DNA from: Tritrichomonas musculus
Taxonomy: Eukaryota > Parabasalia > Tritrichomonadida > Tritrichomonadidae
NCBI GenBank assembly: GCA_039105265.1
Contig: JAPFFF010000005.1
Coordinates: 868,001-932,000 of the forward strand
Reading direction: 5' to 3'
DNA: 64,000 nt
This document shows, piece after piece, positions 19,680 through 29,789 of the stretch. The notes under the pieces are model-generated. The model made no database searches and was not told the origin of the DNA. It saw only the letters and a list, made by a program, of their open reading frames with translations. The position numbers and the translations under genes were made by a program. Within the stretch, counting starts at the first letter, position 1; every line of letters starts with the position of its first letter.

Positions 19680-21070
19680 AAAATTTAACAGTTCGTGAAA
19701 ATTGATTAAAATTTGTTTGTTGATATGATTTTGTTTTCTTGAAACAATTACAACCATCAAGTAGATAGAATGTTATTGATTCGCCATGATACATTTGCTC
19801 ATATAACTCTTCAACTGTGATATTCATTCGTTTGCATTTATTCATAATGACTTGCTTTGGAATTTCTTTAATTCTGATGTGATAACCTTCATGACCTTGT
19901 TCATCAACTAGTATATCAAGATATGATTTTTTACCGAGAGCAATTAATTTACGTGAATGAATAGCACCAACAGCACCATCAAACGAATCAAAATCACAAT
20001 GATATTGAGTCATATTTTTACCTATCAAATCCTTGCCATATTTGTTTTTATATATTTTAGCTAGTCATTCAATGTCATCATTGAATATGTGTAAACTATC
20101 ACAATCTTGGTAATATACATTGATGCTATGTTGTTCAGCCGTAAGAGAGTAATGGGTACCGTTTCGGCAGGGGATAAAAAATGACCCCCTCGTCATAGGG
20201 TTTACGTACCTCTATCATCTGCGCCATGACTCAAAAAATCGCCACTTTTTCAAAATTAGCCCTCGAAACTTTCACAAAATGGCATAGACAAATTTTATAT
20301 ATATTGACGAACTCCCAAAAATAACAACAGCTCAAAATAACGAAAAATCGAACTTTCAACAATTTTTTATCAGCAATTTATAAAATGATTGGTTCTTTAC
20401 TCCGTATGAATTCATAATCGGAATCATAAAATTCAATTAAATCTTCAAATGCTCTCTTGTCTAAGTAATAATGTTGGACACATTAATTACAAAATATCTT
20501 ACTACCTGCATCATTGTATTTAAACACCTGACCGAATCCAAAGGGTCGTGATGATTTACATTTGATGTTTGTGATATTGATTTCAATGAAAAATGTGTCA
20601 TATGATAACAATTCATTAGTTGTGATATTTTGTGGAATTTTTTTTGGTTTTCCTTTTGGTACACCATTCATGACATGCATTGCAGATGGATATAATGAAA
20701 CAGCATCGAAAATTTGTATGTTTCCTTCGATGTATTGTTTTTCATTGTTTGCTGTCATTGAACGACCACCACTAACACATCGTTGAATGAAGTTTTGTGG
20801 TTTACCTGATAATTCACAACAACCATCGAAACATCCATAATTGAAAGCGAATTGATAGCCAATTGATGAGATAGAAATATGTTGATGAACATTAAACATT
20901 TTTGTTTTAGTTTTGTTGAATACAGTTCGCAAATCAATTCTTGATTTTATCATAATTACAAAAACGATCATTATAATGCAAATGTATGTTTTTTTGAATA
21001 TAAAATTAAAAATTGATAAAAATAATGTTGCCAGTGAAGAAGAAATCAAAATCAATATATCATTCAATGT
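19680..21070 (-). pseudogene. Maverick/Polinton part: protein-primed DNA polymerase B region
   Basis: Minus-strand remains of a protein-primed family B polymerase, recognised by motif A (DAVSLYPSAM) and motif C-like (YYQDCDSLHI) sequences. Part of the fossil element; broken, and interrupted by unrelated sequence. Confidence 0.7.
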
Positions 21071-21494
21071 TAATAATACGCCTACGTATGAATATCAATG
21101 CGAACCAAATAAATAGTAGCAATTTCATGGTCAATGCAGCAGCTAATTTCATATTGATAAATACGACATTCTTCACATCAAATGGCATCTTAAGTAAAAA
21201 TAACACCAAGAATGAAATTCATTCATTACTGTAAAATACAAAAAGTTGATAGATATTTTTTCGGGTGTAGAATACAATAAACACTCCATACCTTGGAAAT
21301 GACATTGGGGGAATAGTGAAAGTAGAGAGTGTGTACTTACGATAGTTTTTCAGAGGGTATTTGGCCGGATAGCGAGGCCCAAGCGAAGGTGTACCTGAGC
21401 TTGGTGGCGGGCAGTGTAGGCGGTGTCTCATACTTCGCCTATACTATACTACTTGAAATTACACTAATTTTAAAGTTTTTCTTAGTTTTTTTTA

Positions 21495-21739
21495 AACTGA
21501 AATTAAAAACTAAGCACAGCCAAAATTTTCAAAAAGTTGTAAATTCAATTAAATAAATATATCGTACTAATCAAAAAGTGAAAATAAGCTGTACTTAGAT
21601 TTTGGTCTTATTAAAAAGTTAAAATAAAAAAATTTTTATTCAATTTTCTTTTTTATAATCTCAATTTCTTCTAAAATAATTCCTTCATTTTTTAATTTTG
21701 TAAATAATGCTTCTATCTCTTCGTCACTTACATTTTGAT

Positions 21740-21785
<46 letters not shown>

Positions 21786-22891
21786 AAGTAAATGATTAAT
21801 ACATTGTCCGTGATTCTCTAAACATAAAAAGCATCGCCGATAAAAAGAACTGCATAATCGATTAATTGTTTCTAAAGGAATACCATTCCATGCGATTTTG
21901 ACTGCTTCTATTAATTCGTCTCTGTTGGTTGGATGATAAAAACTCACCTGATCTTTCATCAATGCCCATAGCATTTCGATGCAATTTAGATCAGGTGAGT
22001 TTGGAGGCCAATTCACTATCACATCGCATATTTTGGACCGAGCATCCATCGTATAATGAGCTGTATGCGATGGAGCTCCGTCCTGTTGAAAGGCAAAATC
22101 ATTTTCATAAAAAGTTAATGCATCTAATAAATATGATTTTTCATTTAACATGTCAACATAATTAGAAGAATTTTCTGTTTCATCAAAAATGAACAATGAT
22201 GATTTATAATTTAAACCAATCATTCCCCAAAACATTATAGTTGTTGGAAACTTGATTTGGGGAACGACTGTTTTTTTATTATATATGCCTCTTTTTCTCC
22301 ATAGCCATCTTTTATCGCTATACAGACCAAAACGCGATTCGTCTGAGAAACATATAAAAGGTAGTTTATTTTTGTGTAATAAAATAGAATAACAAAAGTT
22401 CATCCTTTTTTTGATTTGTAAATCTGAAATTAATGGCGAATGTTCTGGAGGTAAATATTTATAGCCAATTTCACCTCTCAAATTATTAACCGTGGAATTT
22501 GATAAAGAAACATTCATTGACTGTTTAATTTGGACTTTTAAATCTGAGACTGTTATATAAGGTTCATCAAAAGTTTTTAGATTTATAAAAGAGGCTACTT
22601 CTGTTTTTTTTTTTTTTTTTTTTAGTTGGCCGACCCATTTTAGCTTGTGGTGGAGCTGATCCAGTTAAATCCAGAGAAGATTTGACTTTTGTAATTATAT
22701 TTGGCCCACATTTCATCATTTTCATGATATCATTTCTACCTTGACCATCCATAAGCAGTTCGGCTATTTGTTCATTGCGAGAAAGGCCTGAATTTATTAA
22801 AAATAAAAATAAATTTGCTTTTTCAATAAAAATATTGAAAAAGTTATTTTTTGAGATTTTATTTGGCTGTACTGAGTTTTTAGTTTCAGTT
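21495..22891 (-). mobile_element. Tc1/mariner transposon with TIRs and TA target duplication
   Basis: About 1.4 kb. The left end (from 21495, AACTGAAATTAAAAACTAAG) and the inverted right end (to 22891) match over ~28 bp with three differences. Both are flanked by TA (21493-21494, 22892-22893), the Tc1/mariner signature. It carries a DD34E transposase on the minus strand and lies about 40 bp outside the Maverick relic. Confidence 0.88.
21636..22752 (-). pseudogene. Tc1-like transposase (DD34E), frame-broken at a poly-A run
   Basis: The catalytic triad is visible: SDESRFG (first D), QQDGAPSHTA (second D), NSPDLNCIEMLW (E). The second D and the E are separated by 34 residues, so DD34E, Tc1-like rather than mariner DD34D. 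The N-terminal HTH part (from 22752, MDGQGRNDIMKM, then GSAPPQAKMGRPT) lies in another frame. The two frames meet at a 20-base A/T run (22604-22623). A second run of 43 (21742-21784) codes for ~14 lysines near the C-terminus and keeps the frame. Sequence N-terminal to 22752 stays open without an ATG, so the true start is unclear. It is probably inactive, unless the run length is a sequencing error. Confidence 0.8.
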
Positions 22892-22893
22892 TA

Positions 22894-23554
22894 TTTTGAT
22901 CAAATTAATCAGATTATTTCAAATAAAGATTCTAAATTAAAAGTATTAAACAATATATTATTTATAAAAAAACACATAATATTTTATTTTTATATTATGC
23001 ACAATATATATATATTAAAATCATGAAGATAACATGCAAAACATTTGAATAAAAAATGTTTCAATAGTATTCAAAATGACTCAATTATAAAAACAGTTAC
23101 TGAGTCATTTTGAAAAAGTGAGGAGATAAAAAAAATTATGAATAATTGAATGTAGACCAGTTTTTAGCGATTTCTGAGATAAACAAAATTTTCAAAAAAA
23201 AATACACAAAAAGTTCGCTGATGTCGACCAGTTTTTCAACTAACTTTACCTCTCTTTTTTTAATAAAATTTTATCCTTTCAAAATTGAGCTTTTTGATAT
23301 TTTTTTTTTTGATTGTATGAGTAAATTGTTTTTAAATGAATATTGATGATTTTTAAAGCAAAATTCTTTATTATCGGTATTTTTAGGGTTCATTACTTTT
23401 CAGAGCATCATTCAATATTTCAAATAAATAAATCCAAAAGGGTTCGATTTTTCTGAGGATTATTTTACTTGATAACTTTTTGATAATATTAAAATTTAAG
23501 TGATCATTGAAAAAGCCATAATTTTTTTTTATTTTATAAAAACATATCAAAATT
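22894..23554. other. AT-rich spacer with a perfect hairpin
   Basis: No gene seen. TTCAAAATGACTCA (23070-23083) and its exact reverse complement (23101-23114) form a perfect 14-bp stem with a 17-nt loop. Two similar GAccAGTTTTT words (near 23154 and 23225) lie downstream. Confidence 0.5.
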
Positions 23555-24232
23555 ATGTTTGAAGAGTCAAATACTATAGTTGAAAGTCAATTTGATATAT
23601 CTGATGAGCAAAATGCTGTATTGGAAGAAAGCGAGCTTAATATAATAAGCAATTATGAAAAAAACTATTCAACACAAAAAAAATTGTTCCCTATTCCACA
23701 AATTAATTCGATTGAGAACAAGAAAGATGACCAAAAAGAAAATAAAAAAGAGATTGAAGATCCAAAGAATTTACCTTACTACAGAAAAAAATTTTCTTTT
23801 GAAGAAGACCAAAGATTAAGAATGATCGTTCAAAGGATGGGTTCTAAAAAATGGGATCAAATCGCTAAATATATGCCAGGAAGATCCGGAAGACAATGCC
23901 GTGATAGATATCAGAATTATCTAATCCCTGGCTTTTTCAATGGACAATGGACAAAAGAAGAAGACGAATTATTGATTAAAAAGCATAATGAATTTGGTTC
24001 AAAATGGTCCAAAATGACAATCTTTTTTAAAAATAGAAATGCAAATTCAATTAAAAACAGATGGAATTATTTTTTATGTAAGTATGCGAAAGATAATGAA
24101 CCAAATGAAAATAAAAAGGAAAAAAGCATTCAGAGCTTTAAGGATGACGATTATATTGCAGAAGATATTTTTAATGAATTTGATGATTTATATAATTGCA
24201 CATCTGCATTTAATATATTTAATTTTGAATGA
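23555..24232 (+). CDS. Two-repeat Myb (R2R3-like) DNA-binding protein
   Basis: 225 aa, nuclear transcription-factor type. Residues 1-75 are acidic and Lys-rich with no recognised domain. The first Myb repeat (~76-123) has FSFEEDQRLRMIV, KKWDQIAKYMPGRS and CRDRYQNYL. The second (~127-173) has GQWTKEEDELLIKKH, KWSKMTIFFKNR and IKNRWNYFL. The conserved tryptophans are largely present, with the first Trp of each repeat replaced by Phe or kept as usual in trichomonad Mybs. An acidic C-terminus (~185-225) could be an activation domain. Trichomonads have large Myb families regulating adhesion and iron-response genes; the target here is unknown. Confidence 0.9.
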   Translation: MFEESNTIVESQFDISDEQNAVLEESELNIISNYEKNYSTQKKLFPIPQINSIENKKDDQKENKKEIEDPKNLPYYRKKFSFEEDQRLRMIVQRMGSKKWDQIAKYMPGRSGRQCRDRYQNYLIPGFFNGQWTKEEDELLIKKHNEFGSKWSKMTIFFKNRNANSIKNRWNYFLCKYAKDNEPNENKKEKSIQSFKDDDYIAEDIFNEFDDLYNCTSAFNIFNFE

Positions 24233-24314
24233 AAAAAATTTTATTTTATAAATACATTCGATTTCATTCTATCATATATCATTAGTTTTATAAAACTAAA
24301 AATTCAATATAAAT

Positions 24315-24578
24315 ATGTGTATTGAACTTTTTGTGAATAAAAGAGGAGATATTTCTGTACTCGATTTATCAATTTTCCAAGATTTTTTTAATATAATCAA
24401 AAAATATTTAGATTTATCACATAATTAAAATATCAATAATATTATTGAAGGTTTGAATGATTTTCTTATGATAACTAAAAATGGTCACTTCAACAAATTC
24501 AATTTAGAAAACGAAAATTTCACTTTTTTTTTATCTGAAGACAATCGGGCAATTATAGAAATCAAAATAAAATATTAA
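24315..24578 (+). pseudogene. Small unrecognised gene with one in-frame stop
   Basis: ATG 24315 opens a frame (MCIELFVNKRGDISVLDLS) that hits TAA at 24426 and then continues in the same frame for 49 more coding-like codons (FNKFNLENENFTFFLSED) to TAA at 24578. No family recognised. It looks like a recently dead ~87-aa gene. Confidence 0.4.
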
Positions 24579-24665
24579 ATTTTTGTAAAAAAACCAAAGA
24601 CTAAAAAACATATTTTGAAATATTTATATATAAATATATATGTTTAAATTGGTTTTCAATTTCTT

Positions 24666-24788
24666 TTAAATCAGCATGTTTTTGATCAATAAAATAAAAA
24701 TTAGATTTTTTTGTAAAAATGGATAAGTATTAAAAATATCACTATTTAATTCTTTATTAGCTTCAATAAATTCATTAAAGGAAGACAT
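24666..24788 (-). pseudogene. Short N-terminal fragment, trichomonad ankyrin-protein type
   Basis: A 40-codon frame (MSSFNEFIEANKELNSDIFN) similar in style to the N-termini of trichomonad ankyrin/DUF3447 proteins, with no continuation. Probably a gene fragment. Confidence 0.3.
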
Positions 24789-24943
24789 TATTTGATGTTT
24801 TATTTACTCATACTATTGATTTAAGACGCATATTGATCAAATATGTTATATTAAAAACCAGAATATCCAGAATTAAAAAACAAAAGATAAAGCTTAAATT
24901 ATTTGATATTTTTTATTATTAAAAAAAATTATTATTTTCATGT

Positions 24944-25714
24944 TTATTGCGATTCATCTTTAAGGTAGCCATAAAACTCAAGACTGCTGAACCACAAATC
25001 ATTGCCTCCCCAAGGTTCCGTGTGTTGCGAAGTCTCACATAACGAGAATAGTCACTCGGTTCAACATCAAAAGACGGCCTAGTCAAAAAGAAACGACGCT
25101 GACCTGTCTCCACTGTAAATTTCAATCAAAAAGTCCAGAAGAGAGTCCTCGCTCTCAATCTGCAAGCAAACTGCTTTTCAAAACCTCTGAAATAATATCG
25201 TTCCCAAACTTTTTCAATTCACCTATATCAATTTCATAAAAGTGGCCAGATATGAATTCAATCTCAGAACGCAAAACTGAACCAAGAAGGCCAGCCTGGT
25301 TACAAAATCTGGCTTGCAAATCACGCATAACATCTAAGACGTTACTCACTGTCACTTCACCTGTGATTTTCTGATGCAGATTGGTCACTTCATCGTCGTT
25401 GCCAAGCAGGAAGAGGAGGCTCCTCGCGTAATCCGCTGAGTCTGCTGAAACTTCAACACTTTCGAATGTCACTAGTGACAATATTTCGGTAAAATCGTGA
25501 TCAGAATTTTTATCAGTGGTTGAAATAGTAAAGCTGTCAATGCTACCGTCTGTATGGTGCAAGTTTCGAATTGTCGGGGATAAGATATCTGCAACAAAAC
25601 GACTCGTCTTGTATTCTTTGTCATCAACAATGAATGTGAAATCTTTATCGTACTTGTCGAATGGGAGATATTATATCACGTCACTGTTCAATGAGAATTG
25701 GATAATATTGCTTT
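24944..25714 (-). pseudogene. Dead copy of the BTB-like/F5/8C gene at 10714-12039
   Basis: The 3' end (stop 24944-24946) and the BTB/BACK region (about 25155-25714) match the gene at 10714-12039 closely; the N-terminal part differs at only about four residues in 130. A deletion of ~540 bp joins the BACK region directly to the last part of the F5/8C domain (around 25070). There are further small indels near 25015 and 25165. A MITE is inserted at the second codon, and the former ATG has changed. Confidence 0.85.
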
Positions 25715-25716
25715 TA

Positions 25717-26342
25717 ACGTATTTCATGAAACCCGTAAAAAAAAAGTACGTTTTTTATGAAATTCGTAAAAAATAAACGTACATATTTTTAATATAAATT
25801 TTTATGATTTATTATTTCCCCAACTTACCTCTTTTATTTATTACTTTAATAATTATATTTGATAAATACATTTATATAAGAAATATAATAACTAATTATT
25901 GCAGTTGGTACCACGCTTAACGTGTAAAAATTTATGATTTTTTTTCTTATTGTTTAATCTGAAATTTATCAAAATTTCTTATAGTTTCAATGTTTAAATT
26001 CAAAATAGTGAAAAATAAATATATTGAGCTTAATCGTTATTTACACGATGATTGAATAAGAAGTTCAAGCCTCATTATGTAAAAAATGAAAAATAAATAT
26101 TATGATTCGCTTAGTATGAATTTTTTTGTTCAAACGATTTTTAAAGCCTTTTAATATTTAAATCAAAGTATAAATAATAGTTTTGACAACCATTCATATC
26201 ACATTTCATTTATAATAAAATGAGAATTGCAATTAAATATTGATAGTGTATTATTATAATACATCATAATATTGAAAAACATAGTAGATGAAATTATTAT
26301 AATACATCTTAATATTGTAAAAAAGGGTTTCATGAAATACGT
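25717..26342. mobile_element. MITE with 18-bp perfect TIRs and TA duplication
   Basis: 626 bp. The ends are ACGTATTTCATGAAACCC (25717-25734) and its exact reverse complement (26325-26342), flanked by TA (25715-25716 and 26343-26344). Comparison with the empty site in copy 1 (near 10715) confirms the boundaries. A diverged internal copy of the end lies at about 25750-25790. No transposase: non-autonomous Tc1/mariner-type. Inside it, 26195-26224 nearly matches the upstream region and start of the adjoining BTB genes (inverted copy at 26347-26376). Confidence 0.88.
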
Positions 26343-26405
26343 TAGTTATTTTATTATTAATGAAATGTGATATGAAAATATTTTATATAACATATATTTT
26401 GAGAA

Positions 26406-27740
26406 ATGAGCGAAATCACAACATTTCAACTTCAAACATCAGCTATATTGGATGTACCTATTTGCAATTATACTAAGGATTTCACATTTATTGTCAATGA
26501 TGAAGAATTTCAAACAACGAAAGTTATTGCCGATCTTTTATCACCAAAAATCAGTCAAATGCACAGGAATGATCCTACATTTGATTCATATAGGATAAAT
26601 ACAAGTAACAAAGGCCATTTTGAACATTTTCTTCAACTAGCCAACTTTTCACAAGAAACGATTCCAAAAGAAGAACTCGCATTTATCTTCGAAATTCTTA
26701 ATGATCTTCAAAGCAATCATATTACATTAAATTTACTTCCCCGTAATTCAAAAATCACGATTAATAATATCGTTGATTTAATTAAATTACACGAAACGAA
26801 CCAACATTTCTACAAAGAATATTTCAATGAAGAACTTGAATTCATCTCGTCGCATTTTTATGAGCTTAACGAGGATCAAGAACAGCGATTAAGAGAACTG
26901 AGAATTGACACGATTGATCAGATTGTGAGCCGCAGTGATCTCAAACTTCGTGATGAAAATCAGCTTTTGAACATTTTGAATGAACTGTATCAATCAGATT
27001 CATCGTATGGGAATCTTTACAAATACGTTTTTTTCCCACTTGTTGATGAAGAAACAATTCTGAAATTCATTGACCATTTTGACATTTTTGATCTTGACAC
27101 TGAAATTTGGATTCAACTCTCATCTCGGCTTTCTCGAAAAGTGACACCTCGAGAAGAAGACACTCTTCTAACGAGTCGCTATTCCAAAGGATTTCCTACT
27201 CTAAACACCGAAAAAGAAATCACTTGCCAGCACGACAACCAATTTGACGGCATCATCAACTTCCTGCGAAAAGAAACAAACGGTAACATCGAGAATGCAA
27301 TCAACATCACGTCTTCATCAATTTGCTTGAATCGTGTACCATACAATGTCTGTTTATTTGAAGATGAGCATAACGACACATATTTTGAAACGAACAACGA
27401 AAAGAATTCTTGGATTTGTTTCGATTTCAAAGACAGAAAAATCATTCCAAAGAACTATTTAATTAAGACAGGCCAAGGGAAATGTTGTCATAATCCGAGA
27501 ACGTGGATCCTTGAAGGATCCAACGACCAAACAAACTGGGAAACACTTGATAAACAAGATGACTGTCCATATCTCAATGAACAATATGCTGTTCACACAT
27601 TTGATATTCAAAAACAAAACACAAATCCGTTCAGATACATCCGAATTATGCAAACAGGACCAAACTGGTTTTCTGGAGATTGGTATTACTTTGTTTTAGG
27701 TTCTGTTGAATTTTATGGCAGTTTAATAAGAAACAGTTGA
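26406..27740 (+). CDS. BTB-like / F5/8 type C domain protein (copy 2)
   Basis: 444 aa and intact; the inverted duplicate of 9312-10646. BTB-like ~20-120, BACK-like ~130-260, F5/8C ~285-440. It differs from copy 1 at residues 95, 134, 306-310, 323-325, 360-362, 395, 422 and 427, so fourteen of sixteen changes are in the F5/8C domain, in runs. The start MSEITTFQLQTS is the same as in copy 1. The 63 bp upstream of the ATG are retained, but the divergent partner gene is dead and a MITE lies beyond, so its regulation may differ from copy 1. Confidence 0.87.
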   Translation: MSEITTFQLQTSAILDVPICNYTKDFTFIVNDEEFQTTKVIADLLSPKISQMHRNDPTFDSYRINTSNKGHFEHFLQLANFSQETIPKEELAFIFEILNDLQSNHITLNLLPRNSKITINNIVDLIKLHETNQHFYKEYFNEELEFISSHFYELNEDQEQRLRELRIDTIDQIVSRSDLKLRDENQLLNILNELYQSDSSYGNLYKYVFFPLVDEETILKFIDHFDIFDLDTEIWIQLSSRLSRKVTPREEDTLLTSRYSKGFPTLNTEKEITCQHDNQFDGIINFLRKETNGNIENAINITSSSICLNRVPYNVCLFEDEHNDTYFETNNEKNSWICFDFKDRKIIPKNYLIKTGQGKCCHNPRTWILEGSNDQTNWETLDKQDDCPYLNEQYAVHTFDIQKQNTNPFRYIRIMQTGPNWFSGDWYYFVLGSVEFYGSLIRNS

Positions 27741-27865
27741 TAAACTCAATAATATAAAGAAATAATAACAATTGCCTTAAATTATGAATATTTTTTGATT
27801 AAACACAGTACTAATTAGTACAAATATAAATAAAGAAAAAATGCATTTTATCCAACTCGTTTTAT

Positions 27866-29230
27866 TTAAAAAAGCTTTTTAACAAATCAATCTCATCTTG
27901 CTTTTAATATAATTTGGCTTTCTGGTATGTTTATTACAAACAAATTTCAAAATATGAGTATTTTTTCTTGTCATTTGTCAGAATAGAATTATCAATGATT
28001 TAATCAATCATATTTTTTTGATTATTTTAAACCACATTCTTTAAAATTCATATAGTTCGTTTATTTTGATTTCCTGCAAGAGAAAAATAATGTTTTGCTT
28101 TATCAAAGTCAAGTATGACAAATTTCACTTCATTATAAATATTTACAAGATCAAGTGCTGCTCTGATATCTTTTTGATCCATTGCCTATGAATAATAATG
28201 AATTGCTATGTCAACATCACGTGGAACATATTTCCCATCTAAATACAAGTTCATAAAACCAATCTTTTTTGTTATTTTGCTTTGAATTAGTATTTTAAAA
28301 ATATTAATCAAAGTTCGTTCTTTTTCAATTTTTGCTTGATTTTATGATAGAAAGAACATATAAAACAGATGAATTATGGTGCCAACAGTAACATTTTCTA
28401 TTTGATATGATTGAAAATATGATTCATAAAATGATTTTTCTTTTTGTTTTGAAGCCAGGTTTAAAAATTCATATTTTATTCTGTTGTTTTCTGATACAAC
28501 CTATCCCTTTCGGCCATATGCCGTACTTGAAGATTTGTTTATGTATAGTATTCAAAAAGTTGAACTTTTACCATGCACCGTAGAAATTTTGTAAAATAAA
28601 CTATTCAATGAAAGACCAAATAGCCGTATTTTGCAAAACAGCTGAAGGGCTGGATACAACCTTTATTTTTTGATTTATCATAGTTCATTATGAAAAACAT
28701 AATGTATCCAAGCATGAAGATTTCTGATGTAAAATTCATATAATTACTTAATTAATTAATTCTGGTTCTGAAATGTATTTGTTTGATTGTTTGTTGATGT
28801 TAATCAATCGATCAAAATCAATTAAAATAGCATCTTTAATATTAGCATTAATGAAGACATTGTCGAAGTTTAAACCTCTGTAAATAAATTCTTGTGAATG
28901 GATGTACTGAATCGTCAGAATCATTTCAAAAATATAGTTGGTTTTTTGGGTTCGTTAATAATTTTTAAATCATAACTCGATAATGAATTCCCTTCAATAT
29001 ATATTCTTTTCATCATATTCAATATATCCATAATGTTGAACTGTATATGGAAATTCAATTTTTGAATAGATTACTCTTTCTCGTTCAATGAAATCATCTT
29101 TTACATCTTTCAGAGTTTTCAATGCAAAGATATTCTTTTATTTCAATGTAATAAATAAGATCAACTCTGCTTGAACTGCCTTAACTAATTCATCATCCTT
29201 CATAAAATCATCAATAAATCCACCAACAAA
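27866..29230 (-). pseudogene. Remains of a protein kinase-Sel1 repeat gene
   Basis: Minus-strand fragments in more than one frame. Around 28745-28960 is a kinase catalytic region (IQYIHSQEFIYRGLNFDNVF, where the family has YRDLKPNN, then LIDFDR). Around 28050-28280 are Sel1-type repeats (MNLYLDGKYVPRDVDIAIHY, AALDLVNIYNE). Several stops and frame changes lie between, and a 150-bp element interrupts it (28503-28652). Kinase-Sel1 proteins are a large trichomonad family; this copy is dead. Confidence 0.65.
28503..28652. mobile_element. 150-bp insertion flanked by a 10-bp direct repeat
   Basis: GATACAACCT occurs at 28493-28502 and again at 28653-28662, bracketing 150 bp of different composition inside the kinase-Sel1 relic. 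The ends (ATCCCTTTCGGC; inverted CAGCCCTTCAGC) are weakly similar. A 9-10-bp target duplication fits a Mutator-like MITE. Confidence 0.6.
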
Positions 29231-29261
29231 TCTTAATCAACCACAAATCTTTTCAAAATTA

Positions 29262-29660
29262 ATGCAACTTGTTGATAATGATGTCAACATTACAGGTTTA
29301 AAAGGAAATAGTCTTCTTTATCACAGCATTCAAAGTTCAAATGAAGAAGTTATAAATTATATTCTTCAATGTCCAAAATTTGATTCAAATAAAAGTGACA
29401 TTCTAACATCATTTATCTCTTCATATAAAATTAATTTAAATCAAAAAGTTCCCATAATTGTCAAAGAGAAAAAAATGAATTTAGGTTTCAATCATTCTTG
29501 ATTGACTCAGTTTTCAAAGAACAAATTATCGATTTGATGAATCTAAATTTAAGACATATATTCATTTAGCAGTTAAATCAAATGTGCCTGAAATTTCGAG
29601 TGCACTTTTGCAAACACATCTTATTGATGTTAATGTCTTTAGAATTTATTATAAGAAAAA
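29262..29660 (+). pseudogene. Ankyrin-repeat gene fragment
   Basis: Coding-like plus-strand pieces resembling trichomonad ankyrin repeats: NDVNITGLKGNSLLYHSIQS with EEVINYIL, then after a frame change YIHLAVKSNVPEISSALLQ. No start or complete repeat set. A relic. Confidence 0.45.
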
Positions 29661-29789
29661 ATACTTGTATTTTTTATTTCACAAAAATTTTCAAAAGAAC
29701 AAATTTCTCAAAAAGTTTATATTAATTGATCTTTGGTTCAGATTTATTAAAAGTAGTTTAAGAGTAATTCCTCGGACCTAATAAAATAA

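Larger units (their letters stand above)
17660..21453. mobile_element. Decayed Maverick/Polinton element (fossil)
   Basis: Parts, left to right: a plus-strand fibre/coiled structural-protein region (about 17750-18345); minus-strand small-protein regions, one with a GIY-YIG/T5orf172-like sequence (about 18540-19630); a minus-strand protein-primed family B DNA polymerase region (about 19680-21070) with recognisable SLYPSAM and CDSLHI motifs; and an unassigned stretch (about 20980-21230). A GC-richer end region at 21250-21453 may be a terminal repeat. A foreign-looking ~250-bp stretch (about 20143-20390) lies inside the polymerase part. Complete trichomonad elements of this family are several times longer and also carry integrase, ATPase and protease genes, not seen here. 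The copy is broken, with at least half a dozen breaks, and looks old. Confidence 0.75.
24930..27865. repeat. Segmental duplication, copy 2 (inverted relative to 9205-12065)
   Basis: Carries the same gene pair in reverse order and orientation. The left gene is dead and has lost about 540 bp internally; the right gene is intact. A 626-bp MITE (25717-26342) sits in the shared promoter/start region. Confidence 0.9.
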
